A program made the position numbers and the translations under genes. From NCBI GenBank assembly GCA_934133155.1, contig CAKPAT010000080.1, positions 1-5,453 on the forward strand: DNA of 5,453 nt. The letters run 5' to 3'. Below are positions 1 to 4,904 of this stretch, in pieces (position 1 is the stretch's first letter; each line of letters begins with the position of its first letter). The notes under the pieces are model-generated. The model saw only the letters and a program-made list of their open reading frames with translations. It searched no databases and was not told the DNA's origin. This DNA is from an uncultured Bacilli bacterium (GTDB lineage: Bacteria > Bacillota_I > Bacilli_A > RF39 > UBA660).

Positions 1-453
1 GTCTAAAGCTGGTTTTAAAATATTAGCTAAATCCATCGGTCCATCAGAAGCACCACCAATTAAAGTATGAATTTCATCAATAAATAAAATAGTTCTAGGA
101 GCTTTTTTTAGCTCATTTACTACCAAATTAGTAATAGACTCTACTCTTCCATCAATCTCCATAGAACCTTTCATAGAAGAAGAATTTATTTTTAAAATAG
201 TATATCCTTTTAAAGCATTAGGTACATCATTATTTTGAATTTTATAAGCAATACCTTCAACAATAGCCGTCTTACCAATACCCGCCTTACCAATTAATAA
301 AGCAGATTTATCCGGAGTAAGTAAAACCATCATCGTTTTTTTAATCTCATCCTCACGGGCAATAGCCGGATTAGTCACATACTTTTTAGTAGTCAAATTT
401 TCACAATATGTTCTTAAAATAGGAAATTTAGATTCATCATAAACCTCAATCAT
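1..453 (-). CDS. Clp-family (ClpA/ClpB/ClpC-like) AAA+ ATPase, N-terminal part of the gene, lacking the Clp N-domain
   Basis: This is the first 151 residues of an AAA+ ATPase that continues past the window edge. It has a Walker A motif GKAGIGKT (residues 55-62), followed by AIVEG as in ClpA/B/C, a Walker B motif ILFIDE (122-127) followed by IHTLIGG, and the family signature ANILKPAL (143-150). These place it in the first ATPase module of the Clp/Hsp100 family, whose members unfold proteins for disaggregation or for the ClpP protease. The module begins almost at residue 1: an in-frame TGA directly precedes the ATG at 453, so the usual ~140-residue N-domain is absent. The canonical KYRGEFE pore-loop region reads KGSMEIDGRVE (95-105), without the Tyr. 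The Walker A proline is replaced by Ala57. The ribosome site AAGGGGTGA (459-467) contains the stop codon of the thioredoxin-like gene, suggesting coupled translation. Whether a second ATPase module or a ClpP-binding loop follows cannot be seen. Confidence 0.88.
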   Translation of the reverse strand, partial: MIEVYDESKFPILRTYCENLTTKKYVTNPAIAREDEIKKTMMVLLTPDKSALLIGKAGIGKTAIVEGIAYKIQNNDVPNALKGYTILKINSSSMKGSMEIDGRVESITNLVVNELKKAPRTILFIDEIHTLIGGASDGPMDLANILKPALD

Positions 454-458
454 TCACG

Positions 459-872
459 TCACCCCTTAATATAACCATTTTCTTTAAATTTTTCCACAAT
501 TTTACTGTATTTCAAATTACCATCAACCCTGTTATGAGTATCCTCTTCCACACCTTTTTTAATAAAAATAGTTTGTGGAGTACCTGTTAAAGGAAACTCA
601 GCAATAAGCTCACTTTCATCATTATCAGAAAGCTTATCTAAATCAATATACTTAACATCAACATTATAATCAGAAATAACTCTATCTAAAGTAAGCTTAT
701 AAGAAGAGCACGCACTACAAGTCTCTCTACCAATCATTAAAATAAAGCTCTGCTTACTATCAAGCATATTATTAAGTTTTTCATAACTTATCTCATCATA
801 AGTTGTCCTGCTTCCACATCCAGTAAGTAAAAATAAAAAAGCAAAACATAAAACAACTAATTTTTTCATCAT
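459..872 (-). CDS. Thioredoxin-like lipoprotein
   Basis: The protein is 137 residues long. Residues 1-18 form a lipoprotein signal peptide with lipobox LTGC, so Cys19 is the predicted lipidated N-terminus and the protein should sit on the outer face of the cytoplasmic membrane. The rest resembles a small thioredoxin fold: a strand ending in MIGRETCSAC with the redox pair Cys52-Cys55, a strand KYIDLD (74-79), and GTPQTIF (97-103) with Pro99 in the position of the thioredoxin cis-proline. The hydrophobic strand and CxxC context are reminiscent of the bacteriocin-transport accessory (PedC/BrcD) type of thioredoxin, but that is a resemblance only. A role in extracytoplasmic disulfide reduction or exchange is inferred. 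Two tandem ATGs (870-872, 867-869) follow AGGA. The second lies 9 bases from AGGA and may be the real start, costing one residue. The stop codon lies 5 bases before the Clp ATPase gene, suggesting co-expression. Confidence 0.85.
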   Translation of the reverse strand: MMKKLVVLCFAFLFLLTGCGSRTTYDEISYEKLNNMLDSKQSFILMIGRETCSACSSYKLTLDRVISDYNVDVKYIDLDKLSDNDESELIAEFPLTGTPQTIFIKKGVEEDTHNRVDGNLKYSKIVEKFKENGYIKG

Positions 873-889
873 ATCACATCCTGCAAATA

Positions 890-895
890 ATTATA
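890..895 (-). promoter_or_regulatory. Putative -10 box TATAAT before the thioredoxin-like lipoprotein
   Basis: A perfect TATAAT lies in the 39-base gap after the helical protein gene, preceded by TGATA. The ribosome site AGGA follows 7 bases downstream, so a transcript from here would have a very short leader. No convincing -35 box is visible, and the hairpin upstream is weak. It would drive the thioredoxin-like and Clp genes together. Confidence 0.45.
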
Positions 896-911
896 TATCA
901 AATAACAAAGA

Positions 912-1409
912 TTATCTAGACATTTCTAAAACTTTTTGCTTTTCTTTAAGTCTTCTTATCTCACAAAAATTTTCATCAAGTAAACTTAAAAGCTCATTTT
1001 GCCTTAAATAAAGATCTTTTAATTTTATTAAATCGTCATTAAAACCTTTTAATTTAAAATTATATACAGTAAGTGCATCTATAATTTGATTAATAAACTC
1101 ATTTGTCATTTTATCATACAAAAGTAGGTCAGACATCGAAAGTTCTATAAGATCTGATACTTTAAAAATAGGCTTTTTCTCACCACTATTTAAAATTCCA
1201 CCATACAAAATATTTAAAATATCAGAAGAAATATATAAATCTTCAATTAAAGAAGATTTTTCAACACACATTTTTTTTAAATGCAAATTATAATAGGAAA
1301 GTTTATCCATTAAAGCGAGTACATCATCGCGCGGCATACCAAAAAAAATTAAATTCTTAAAAGAATAATTAACTAAATCACTATAATCTGATATGTCGAA
1401 ACTTTCCAT
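912..1409 (-). CDS. Hypothetical helical cytoplasmic protein with a C-terminal coiled-coil-like region
   Basis: I do not recognise this 165-residue protein. The frame could be opened at a TTG at 1424, but that TTG abuts the ribosome site GGAG (1419-1422), which sits 9 bases before the ATG at 1409; the ATG is therefore chosen. There is no signal peptide or membrane segment, so it is probably cytoplasmic. The sequence is almost wholly helical in character, rich in Leu, Ile, Asp and Lys. From about residue 103 to the end, heptad-like spacing of Leu/Ile/Phe among charged residues (for example LIKLKDLYL, then EIRRLKEKQKVLE) suggests a coiled coil. It may dimerise or bind a partner. It has its own TATAAT box after the LysM terminator and is followed 39 bases later by the thioredoxin-like lipoprotein gene. 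No function is assigned. Confidence 0.75.
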   Translation of the reverse strand: MESFDISDYSDLVNYSFKNLIFFGMPRDDVLALMDKLSYYNLHLKKMCVEKSSLIEDLYISSDILNILYGGILNSGEKKPIFKVSDLIELSMSDLLLYDKMTNEFINQIIDALTVYNFKLKGFNDDLIKLKDLYLRQNELLSLLDENFCEIRRLKEKQKVLEMSR

Positions 1410-1418
1410 AAATACCAA

Positions 1419-1422
1419 CTCC
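1419..1422 (-). promoter_or_regulatory. Ribosome site GGAG fixing the start at 1409
   Basis: GGAG lies 9 bases upstream of ATG 1409. A longest-frame call would start at TTG 1424, which immediately precedes GGAG and leaves it within the coding region. The ATG start is therefore preferred. Confidence 0.7.
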
Positions 1423-1432
1423 AAGGAAAGTT

Positions 1433-1438
1433 ATTATA
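1433..1438 (-). promoter_or_regulatory. Putative -10 box TATAAT before the helical protein gene
   Basis: A perfect TATAAT lies exactly two bases (AG) after the 8-T tract of the LysM terminator, with GGAG 10 bases downstream. The region where a -35 box would lie falls inside the terminator hairpin and has no good TTGACA match. The predicted leader is only about 15-20 bases. Confidence 0.55.
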
Positions 1439-1440
1439 CT

Positions 1441-1467
1441 AAAAAAAAGATAGTAAATCTACCTTTT
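1441..1467 (-). terminator. Intrinsic terminator after the LysM gene, containing its stop codon
   Basis: In the transcript, GGTAG (1459-1463) pairs with CTATC (1449-1453), with one G-U pair and a 5-base loop. Four flanking A-T pairs can extend the stem to nine pairs. A run of eight T follows (1441-1448). The UAG stop of the LysM gene (1459-1461) lies inside the stem. The GC content is modest, so termination may be partial. Confidence 0.6.
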
Positions 1468-1911
1468 ATAAACAATGAGCTGATCATTTGTTAAATAAAT
1501 CGTTTTATTTTGCTTATTAACCTCATCCAAAGAAACATTAAACTTTTTATAAACATCATCTAAAGTATCATCAGAAGAAGTTATATAAAATAAAACATCA
1601 TTTCTAGGAACCATAATTTCCTGACCAATATATAAAATATCATTGTCACCAAGCCCATTTAACCTTAAAAGTTGACTAGGTGCAATATTTTTATTTTTAG
1701 CAATCTCATAAATTGTATCACCTTTTTTAACTGTATACTTATCAAAATAAATATTATCAGACACATTAGGAATAACAATAAAATCACCAGGACTTAAAAT
1801 AGCCGAAGGCATAAGACCATTAATATCAGCTAAAACTAAAGGCGAAACCGATAAATTAGACGCAATACTTTGTAAAGTATCCCCATTTTTAACTTGATAA
1901 ATTTTATACAT
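1459..1911 (-). CDS. LysM-domain protein without an export signal
   Basis: This 150-residue protein is built almost only of LysM modules, which bind the glycan of peptidoglycan or related N-acetylglucosamine polymers. Module 1 spans about residues 5-48 (YQVKNGDTL at the start, GDFIVIP at the end) and module 2 about 59-102 (YTVKKGDTI to GQEIMVP). Residues 108-148 keep the module's outline (YITSSDDTLDDVYKKF, then NDQLIVY) but have lost the GDT turn, so they look like a degenerate third module. No signal peptide, membrane helix or catalytic domain is present; residue 1 leads straight into module 1. Spore-coat and cortex assembly proteins such as SafA and SpoVID also carry LysM modules without a classical signal peptide, so a sporulation role is possible but unproven. 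The start ATG follows GGGGGTGG by 4 bases. The gene lies between two terminator-promoter junctions and is probably transcribed alone. Confidence 0.88.
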   Translation of the reverse strand: MYKIYQVKNGDTLQSIASNLSVSPLVLADINGLMPSAILSPGDFIVIPNVSDNIYFDKYTVKKGDTIYEIAKNKNIAPSQLLRLNGLGDNDILYIGQEIMVPRNDVLFYITSSDDTLDDVYKKFNVSLDEVNKQNKTIYLTNDQLIVYKR

Positions 1912-1915
1912 TAAA

Positions 1916-1923
1916 CCACCCCC
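1916..1923 (-). promoter_or_regulatory. Variant ribosome site GGGGGTGG before the LysM gene
   Basis: GGGGGTGG sits 4 bases before ATG 1911. It differs from the usual GGAGGTG by G for A, which can still pair with the 16S tail through G-U wobble. The same variant precedes the prenyl synthase. Confidence 0.65.
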
Positions 1924-1928
1924 AAATT

Positions 1929-1934
1929 ATTATA
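1929..1934 (-). promoter_or_regulatory. Putative -10 box TATAAT before the LysM gene
   Basis: A perfect TATAAT lies exactly two bases (CA) after the 7-T tract of the preceding terminator and five bases before the GGGGGTGG ribosome site. No -35 match is visible; that position falls in the terminator hairpin. Initiation would occur almost at the ribosome site. Confidence 0.58.
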
Positions 1935-1936
1935 TG

Positions 1937-1963
1937 AAAAAAATCTTAAGAAGAAACTTAAGA
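1937..1963 (-). terminator. Intrinsic terminator after the beta-helix gene, containing its stop codon
   Basis: In the transcript, TCTTAAG (1957-1963) and CTTAAGA (1944-1950) form a perfect 7-pair stem with a 6-base loop, followed by seven T (1937-1943). The UAA stop of the beta-helix gene (1958-1960) is inside the stem. The stem is AT-rich, so efficiency may be moderate. Confidence 0.7.
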
Positions 1964-3013
1964 CCTTTTAAATAAATCGCAAATAATGCCAAGACCAATA
2001 AATAAAGTAAATATTGAAACAAGCATGCTAACACCAGGAATAAGATTTAAAACAGCAATAATAAATAAGCCAAGAATTCCAACTAAAAGAACATTAATAT
2101 CCTTCTTACCATATTTTTGCCAAATCTTATATCCAAGCAAATAACCTGCAAAAATTTTAGATAAATAAATGAAAATAACATATAAAGCAATTAAAAGTAA
2201 GCCAGAAGCAAAACCAAAGCCAATCATAAATAGCAAAAGACTAATAATCGGAATTAAAATAAGGAAAACTAAACCTTTAGTAAAAAGTTCTATACCTTTA
2301 TTAAAATCCATTTTTTCATAATTTCTTTGAATACTCTCAAAAAGTCTACCTAAAACAAGAGAAAGCAAAGCAAAAGTCAAAATAGTAGAACCAAAAGAAA
2401 ATAATTTACTAATAAACATATCTCCTAAATTAGGTGTACTAGCCTTAATCGCATCCGTCTTCGTCTGCACTCCAACATGTGCACCACTTTCAATATTAAC
2501 ATCAGCATCAGAAGGATAAGAAATATTACCAATATTACTTTCTTTAGTGACAGTTAAAGAAGAAGCAACAATCTTCACACTACCATTAATATTAGCCCCA
2601 TCTAAAGCCACACTAGAAGCATAAATACTAACATTTCTATCAATATTACCACTTACAATAACAGAACTCGCAAAAATAATCACGTCTCTATTTAAATTAC
2701 CAGAAATATTAACCGAATTACCAGCAATAAAAGCATCCTTACTAACATCACCAGCAATCTTAATCGTATTACCTGCTAAAGCTAAATACTCACTTTTACC
2801 AGTAAACTCTAGGTCATTTCCAGCCATAAAAGCAATACCATTAACATTCTTATCATTCTTTAAAATATTGCCCGCTAAAGCTAAAGAACCATCCACATCA
2901 TCCTTTAAAGTAACATTCTCGCCACTTTCCGAATAAAAATGCGGAACTTCCATAGCTGAAACATTAGATGTCATAAAAAGAAAAACAATTAAAACACTTA
3001 AAAACTTTTTCAT
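1958..3013 (-). CDS. Secreted polymer-forming (bactofilin-like) beta-helix protein with a five-helix membrane anchor
   Basis: The protein has 351 residues. A signal peptide with cleavage site VSA precedes Met21. Residues about 40-165 are a short-period beta-helix: rungs of 16-18 residues carry AGN at 47, 64, 80 and 97, then ASS at 115, 132 and 150. This resembles the polymer-forming/bactofilin type of repeat. Hydrophobic helices follow at about 203-222, 246-266, 270-293, 307-323 and 326-345. Positive residues (R223, R230, K234, K239; K300, K303, K304; K349, R350) fall in the loops that would be cytoplasmic, which agrees with a beta-helix outside, five spans and a C-terminus inside. Cytoplasmic bactofilins form filaments; here the repeat domain should instead lie between membrane and wall. 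A scaffold or stress-sensing role is only inferred. ATG 3013 follows AAGGAG (3024-3029) by 10 bases. It probably has its own promoter, but read-through from the lipoprotein gene is possible because no terminator separates them. Confidence 0.85.
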   Translation of the reverse strand: MKKFLSVLIVFLFMTSNVSAMEVPHFYSESGENVTLKDDVDGSLALAGNILKNDKNVNGIAFMAGNDLEFTGKSEYLALAGNTIKIAGDVSKDAFIAGNSVNISGNLNRDVIIFASSVIVSGNIDRNVSIYASSVALDGANINGSVKIVASSLTVTKESNIGNISYPSDADVNIESGAHVGVQTKTDAIKASTPNLGDMFISKLFSFGSTILTFALLSLVLGRLFESIQRNYEKMDFNKGIELFTKGLVFLILIPIISLLLFMIGFGFASGLLLIALYVIFIYLSKIFAGYLLGYKIWQKYGKKDINVLLVGILGLFIIAVLNLIPGVSMLVSIFTLFIGLGIICDLFKRS

Positions 3014-3037
3014 AAAATCATAACTCCTTTACTTGTT

Positions 3038-3046
3038 ATTCTACCA
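3038..3046 (-). promoter_or_regulatory. Putative extended -10 box (TGG TAGAAT) before the beta-helix gene
   Basis: TGG followed by TAGAAT matches the extended -10 pattern TGnTAnAAT, which can work without a good -35 box. The ribosome site AAGGAG begins 8 bases downstream. Unlike three other junctions here, no hairpin or T tract lies just upstream. Confidence 0.5.
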
Positions 3047-3071
3047 TAATTAAATGAAATATTAAATAAAA

Positions 3072-3635
3072 CTATTCAGCAAACTCAAAATTTTTAGGAA
3101 TTTCAAACAAAGAAGAAGAAACTTCCTTTTTAATCAAGTTAAACTTAAACAAAATACTTCTATCTGCATATTCACTTTTAATATAAATAATATCATTACC
3201 TTTAAAAAAATAGCTCACATTATACCTATCAATATGATAAGACTCATAATAATATTTCTTGCCAAAAACTTTACTAAAACCATGGTCATACGCTTCAAAG
3301 CCATCTAATTTACTTGGAAAAATATGAAAGACCATATCAAAATCATCAAAATTATCCATCTCATAATACATATTCATATTTAAATCCAAACAGTAAAACT
3401 TATCGCTTTTAATATAAGCAAAAGTCGAATTAGAATAATAAAAATCATTATCTTTAATCGCTAAAGTAATTTTAGTCTTATCCTTATCACTGACATTCCT
3501 ATCATAAAACTCCGCATAAAAATTATTATAATCAAACTTTTTACTTTCTAAAAAATTATAAACATCTCTGCCTGTATAATTATCCACTGAACATCCAGTT
3601 AAAAAAATAACCAAAATTAATAAAAACCTTTTCAT
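3072..3635 (-). CDS. Small lipoprotein of unknown function, coupled to the prenyl synthase
   Basis: This 187-residue protein begins with a short signal peptide ending in lipobox LTGC, so Cys15 should be lipidated and the protein exposed outside the membrane. The mature part is rich in Tyr, Phe, Asp and Lys and looks like a run of short beta strands (for example FYYSNSTFAYIKSDKFYCLD). Together with a closing FEIPKNFEF segment, this gives a faint resemblance to LolA/RseB-type lipid-binding beta sheets; that is a guess from pattern only. Besides the lipobox Cys there is one cysteine, Cys82, in the strand quoted above. Its ATG overlaps the TGA of the prenyl synthase (ATGA, 3632-3635), and the candidate ribosome sites (AAAGG, AGGG) lie inside the synthase's last codons, so translation is probably coupled. 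That makes a link with isoprenoid lipids or envelope assembly attractive but unproven. Confidence 0.8.
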   Translation of the reverse strand: MKRFLLILVIFLTGCSVDNYTGRDVYNFLESKKFDYNNFYAEFYDRNVSDKDKTKITLAIKDNDFYYSNSTFAYIKSDKFYCLDLNMNMYYEMDNFDDFDMVFHIFPSKLDGFEAYDHGFSKVFGKKYYYESYHIDRYNVSYFFKGNDIIYIKSEYADRSILFKFNLIKKEVSSSLFEIPKNFEFAE

Positions 3636-4858
3636 TTTACCCTAACCTTTAAATATAAAATAAACCCTAAAATAAGTCTCCTATTTTCTAAAGAAATAAA
3701 ACTCAAATTAGAAATCCTTTCCATACACCTATTAAACAAATCTTCAAGCATTTTATTAGCATAATCTAAAGCACCGCATTTCTTAAATAAATTCTGTACC
3801 TTTAAAATATCACCACTACTGTAAGCCTCATAAATCAAATCAGCATACTCCGTATTTAAACCATAAGCATATAAAATAGTCTGTTTAAATTCTTTTACAT
3901 CAGAATTAGTCTTACCAGTAACACTTTCATCACCATAAATACCTAAAATATCATCTTTAATTTGATAAGCCACACCTAAGTCAGTAAAAATATCCTCTAA
4001 AACCTCTAACTTTTTAACATTAATACCACCCAAAATAGCACCCAAGCAAAAAGGACCAATCACCGAATACCACGCCGTTTTTAACTTATAAACATTTAAA
4101 ACATTATCATATAAATCTTCATTGCCATAATACTTACCATAAAAAGGTAAATAAACATCCAGCATTTCACCATAACACGTTTTAATAACCACGTCATTAT
4201 AATACTTAAAAAGTAAACCAAAATTTTCATTATCCTTATAATTATCAATAATAATCTCATTAGCTAAATAAAAACCCAAATCACCTAAACATAAAGCCAT
4301 AGAAGAAGCAAAATCATCCCTATTTTCCTTAAAATCTTCATTGCCATAAATAGGACTATCATAAATCTTCTTATACCTTAAAGGAATAACATCCACACCT
4401 CTTCTTTTAAAAGCCTTATCAATAATATCATCATGAATTAAAATAGAAGTTTGAAAAATCTCAAAAGCTAAAGCCAAAGCAATAAAATCATCCCCCTCTT
4501 TAAAGCACCTAAAACCCATACCAATTAAAGTAGCCCTTAAATACTTGCCACCATTATTGCTAATTGTAAACTCTTCTAAAGCCTCACTTAAAAACTTATT
4601 ATCTTGATCCTTATATCTTTCATTATAAATGTTCATATTCTTTTTAAACTTTTGAAGTAAATTCTCATAAAACATCAAAAAATCAAAAATGATATGACAC
4701 CTATTATCCCCATAAAAAGCAATTTTCTTATTCTTATTTTCCCTAAACCAATTTATAAAATCAATTTCATTATTAAAATTAACAATTTTTTTATCCTTAT
4801 AACTATCACAAATAACATAATCATTATCTAAAATCAATTTTCTTAAATCTTCTGGCAT
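3632..4858 (-). CDS. E-type (trans) polyprenyl diphosphate synthase with an N-terminal extension
   Basis: The protein has 408 residues. Enzymes of this family condense isopentenyl diphosphate with allylic diphosphates in the cytoplasm. Conserved landmarks are GGKYLR (103-108), the first Asp-rich motif DDIID (143-147) preceded by LIH, RRG (152-154), GD (192-193), KT (260-261), and the second Asp-rich region YQIKDDILGIYGD (298-310) followed by VTGK. The DDxxG form of the second motif and the ~20-residue insert between RRG and GD resemble short-chain GGPP/FPP synthases of the actinobacterial IdsA type, so a C15-C20 product is possible; chain length cannot be settled here. GGK normally lies near residue 45, so some 55 N-terminal residues are extra and unrecognised. 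The usual RRGxPxxH reads RRGVDVIP, losing Pro and His. The start is ATG 4858, 6 bases after GGGGTGG; an in-frame TTG at 4873 abuts that ribosome site and is rejected. The gene overlaps the lipoprotein gene by 4 bases. Confidence 0.9.
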   Translation of the reverse strand: MPEDLRKLILDNDYVICDSYKDKKIVNFNNEIDFINWFRENKNKKIAFYGDNRCHIIFDFLMFYENLLQKFKKNMNIYNERYKDQDNKFLSEALEEFTISNNGGKYLRATLIGMGFRCFKEGDDFIALALAFEIFQTSILIHDDIIDKAFKRRGVDVIPLRYKKIYDSPIYGNEDFKENRDDFASSMALCLGDLGFYLANEIIIDNYKDNENFGLLFKYYNDVVIKTCYGEMLDVYLPFYGKYYGNEDLYDNVLNVYKLKTAWYSVIGPFCLGAILGGINVKKLEVLEDIFTDLGVAYQIKDDILGIYGDESVTGKTNSDVKEFKQTILYAYGLNTEYADLIYEAYSSGDILKVQNLFKKCGALDYANKMLEDLFNRCMERISNLSFISLENRRLILGFILYLKVRVK

Positions 4859-4864
4859 AAAAAA

Positions 4865-4871
4865 CCACCCC
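4865..4871 (-). promoter_or_regulatory. Variant ribosome site GGGGTGG fixing the synthase start at 4858
   Basis: GGGGTGG lies 6 bases (all T) before ATG 4858. Extending the frame to TTG 4873 would translate this site as Gly-Trp, so the ATG is the better start. The motif repeats that of the LysM gene. Confidence 0.7.
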
Positions 4872-4876
4872 AAAAC

Positions 4877-4885
4877 ATTATATCA
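4877..4885 (-). promoter_or_regulatory. Putative extended -10 box (TGA TATAAT) before the prenyl synthase
   Basis: TGA followed by a perfect TATAAT is an extended -10 element, placed directly at the end of the terminator T tract. Five bases separate it from the GGGGTGG ribosome site. No -35 match is seen. It would drive the synthase and the overlapping lipoprotein. Confidence 0.6.
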
Positions 4886-4904
4886 AAAAAAGTGCCTAAG
4901 CACT
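4885..4904 (-). terminator. Intrinsic terminator after the Fn3-like gene, with the stop codon in the loop
   Basis: In the transcript, AGTGC (4900-4904) pairs with GCACT (4891-4895) around a 4-base TTAG loop, followed by a T tract (seven T counting the last stem base, 4885-4891). The UAG stop (4896-4898) is in the loop. The 5-pair stem is short, so this may be a weak terminator. Confidence 0.55.

Noticed and set aside
459..461. Mycoplasma-type code (TGA read as Trp)
   Set aside because: TGA ends two genes cleanly at tight junctions, and the synthase uses TGG for Trp, so the standard code fits.
459..872. Naming the thioredoxin-like lipoprotein as a bacteriocin accessory protein
   Set aside because: The resemblance is limited to CxxC and the TP motif in a small exported thioredoxin fold; no bacteriocin or transporter gene is nearby.
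896..917. Terminator hairpin after the helical protein gene (AGATAA with TTATTT)
   Set aside because: Only about six A-T or G-U pairs and three T follow; too weak to call.
1410..1424. TTG start extending the helical protein by five residues
   Set aside because: The TTG immediately precedes GGAG, so using it would put the ribosome site inside the coding region; ATG 1409 has correct spacing.
3014..3071. Terminator between the lipoprotein and the beta-helix gene
   Set aside because: The gap is AT-rich, with no paired arms followed by a T tract.
4859..4873. TTG start extending the prenyl synthase by five residues
   Set aside because: The extension encodes the GGGGTGG ribosome site itself, and ATG 4858 lies 6 bases beyond it.
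1416..4904. -35 boxes for the TATAAT elements
   Set aside because: At 16-19 base spacing I find no better than two or three matches to TTGACA, so only -10 boxes are annotated.
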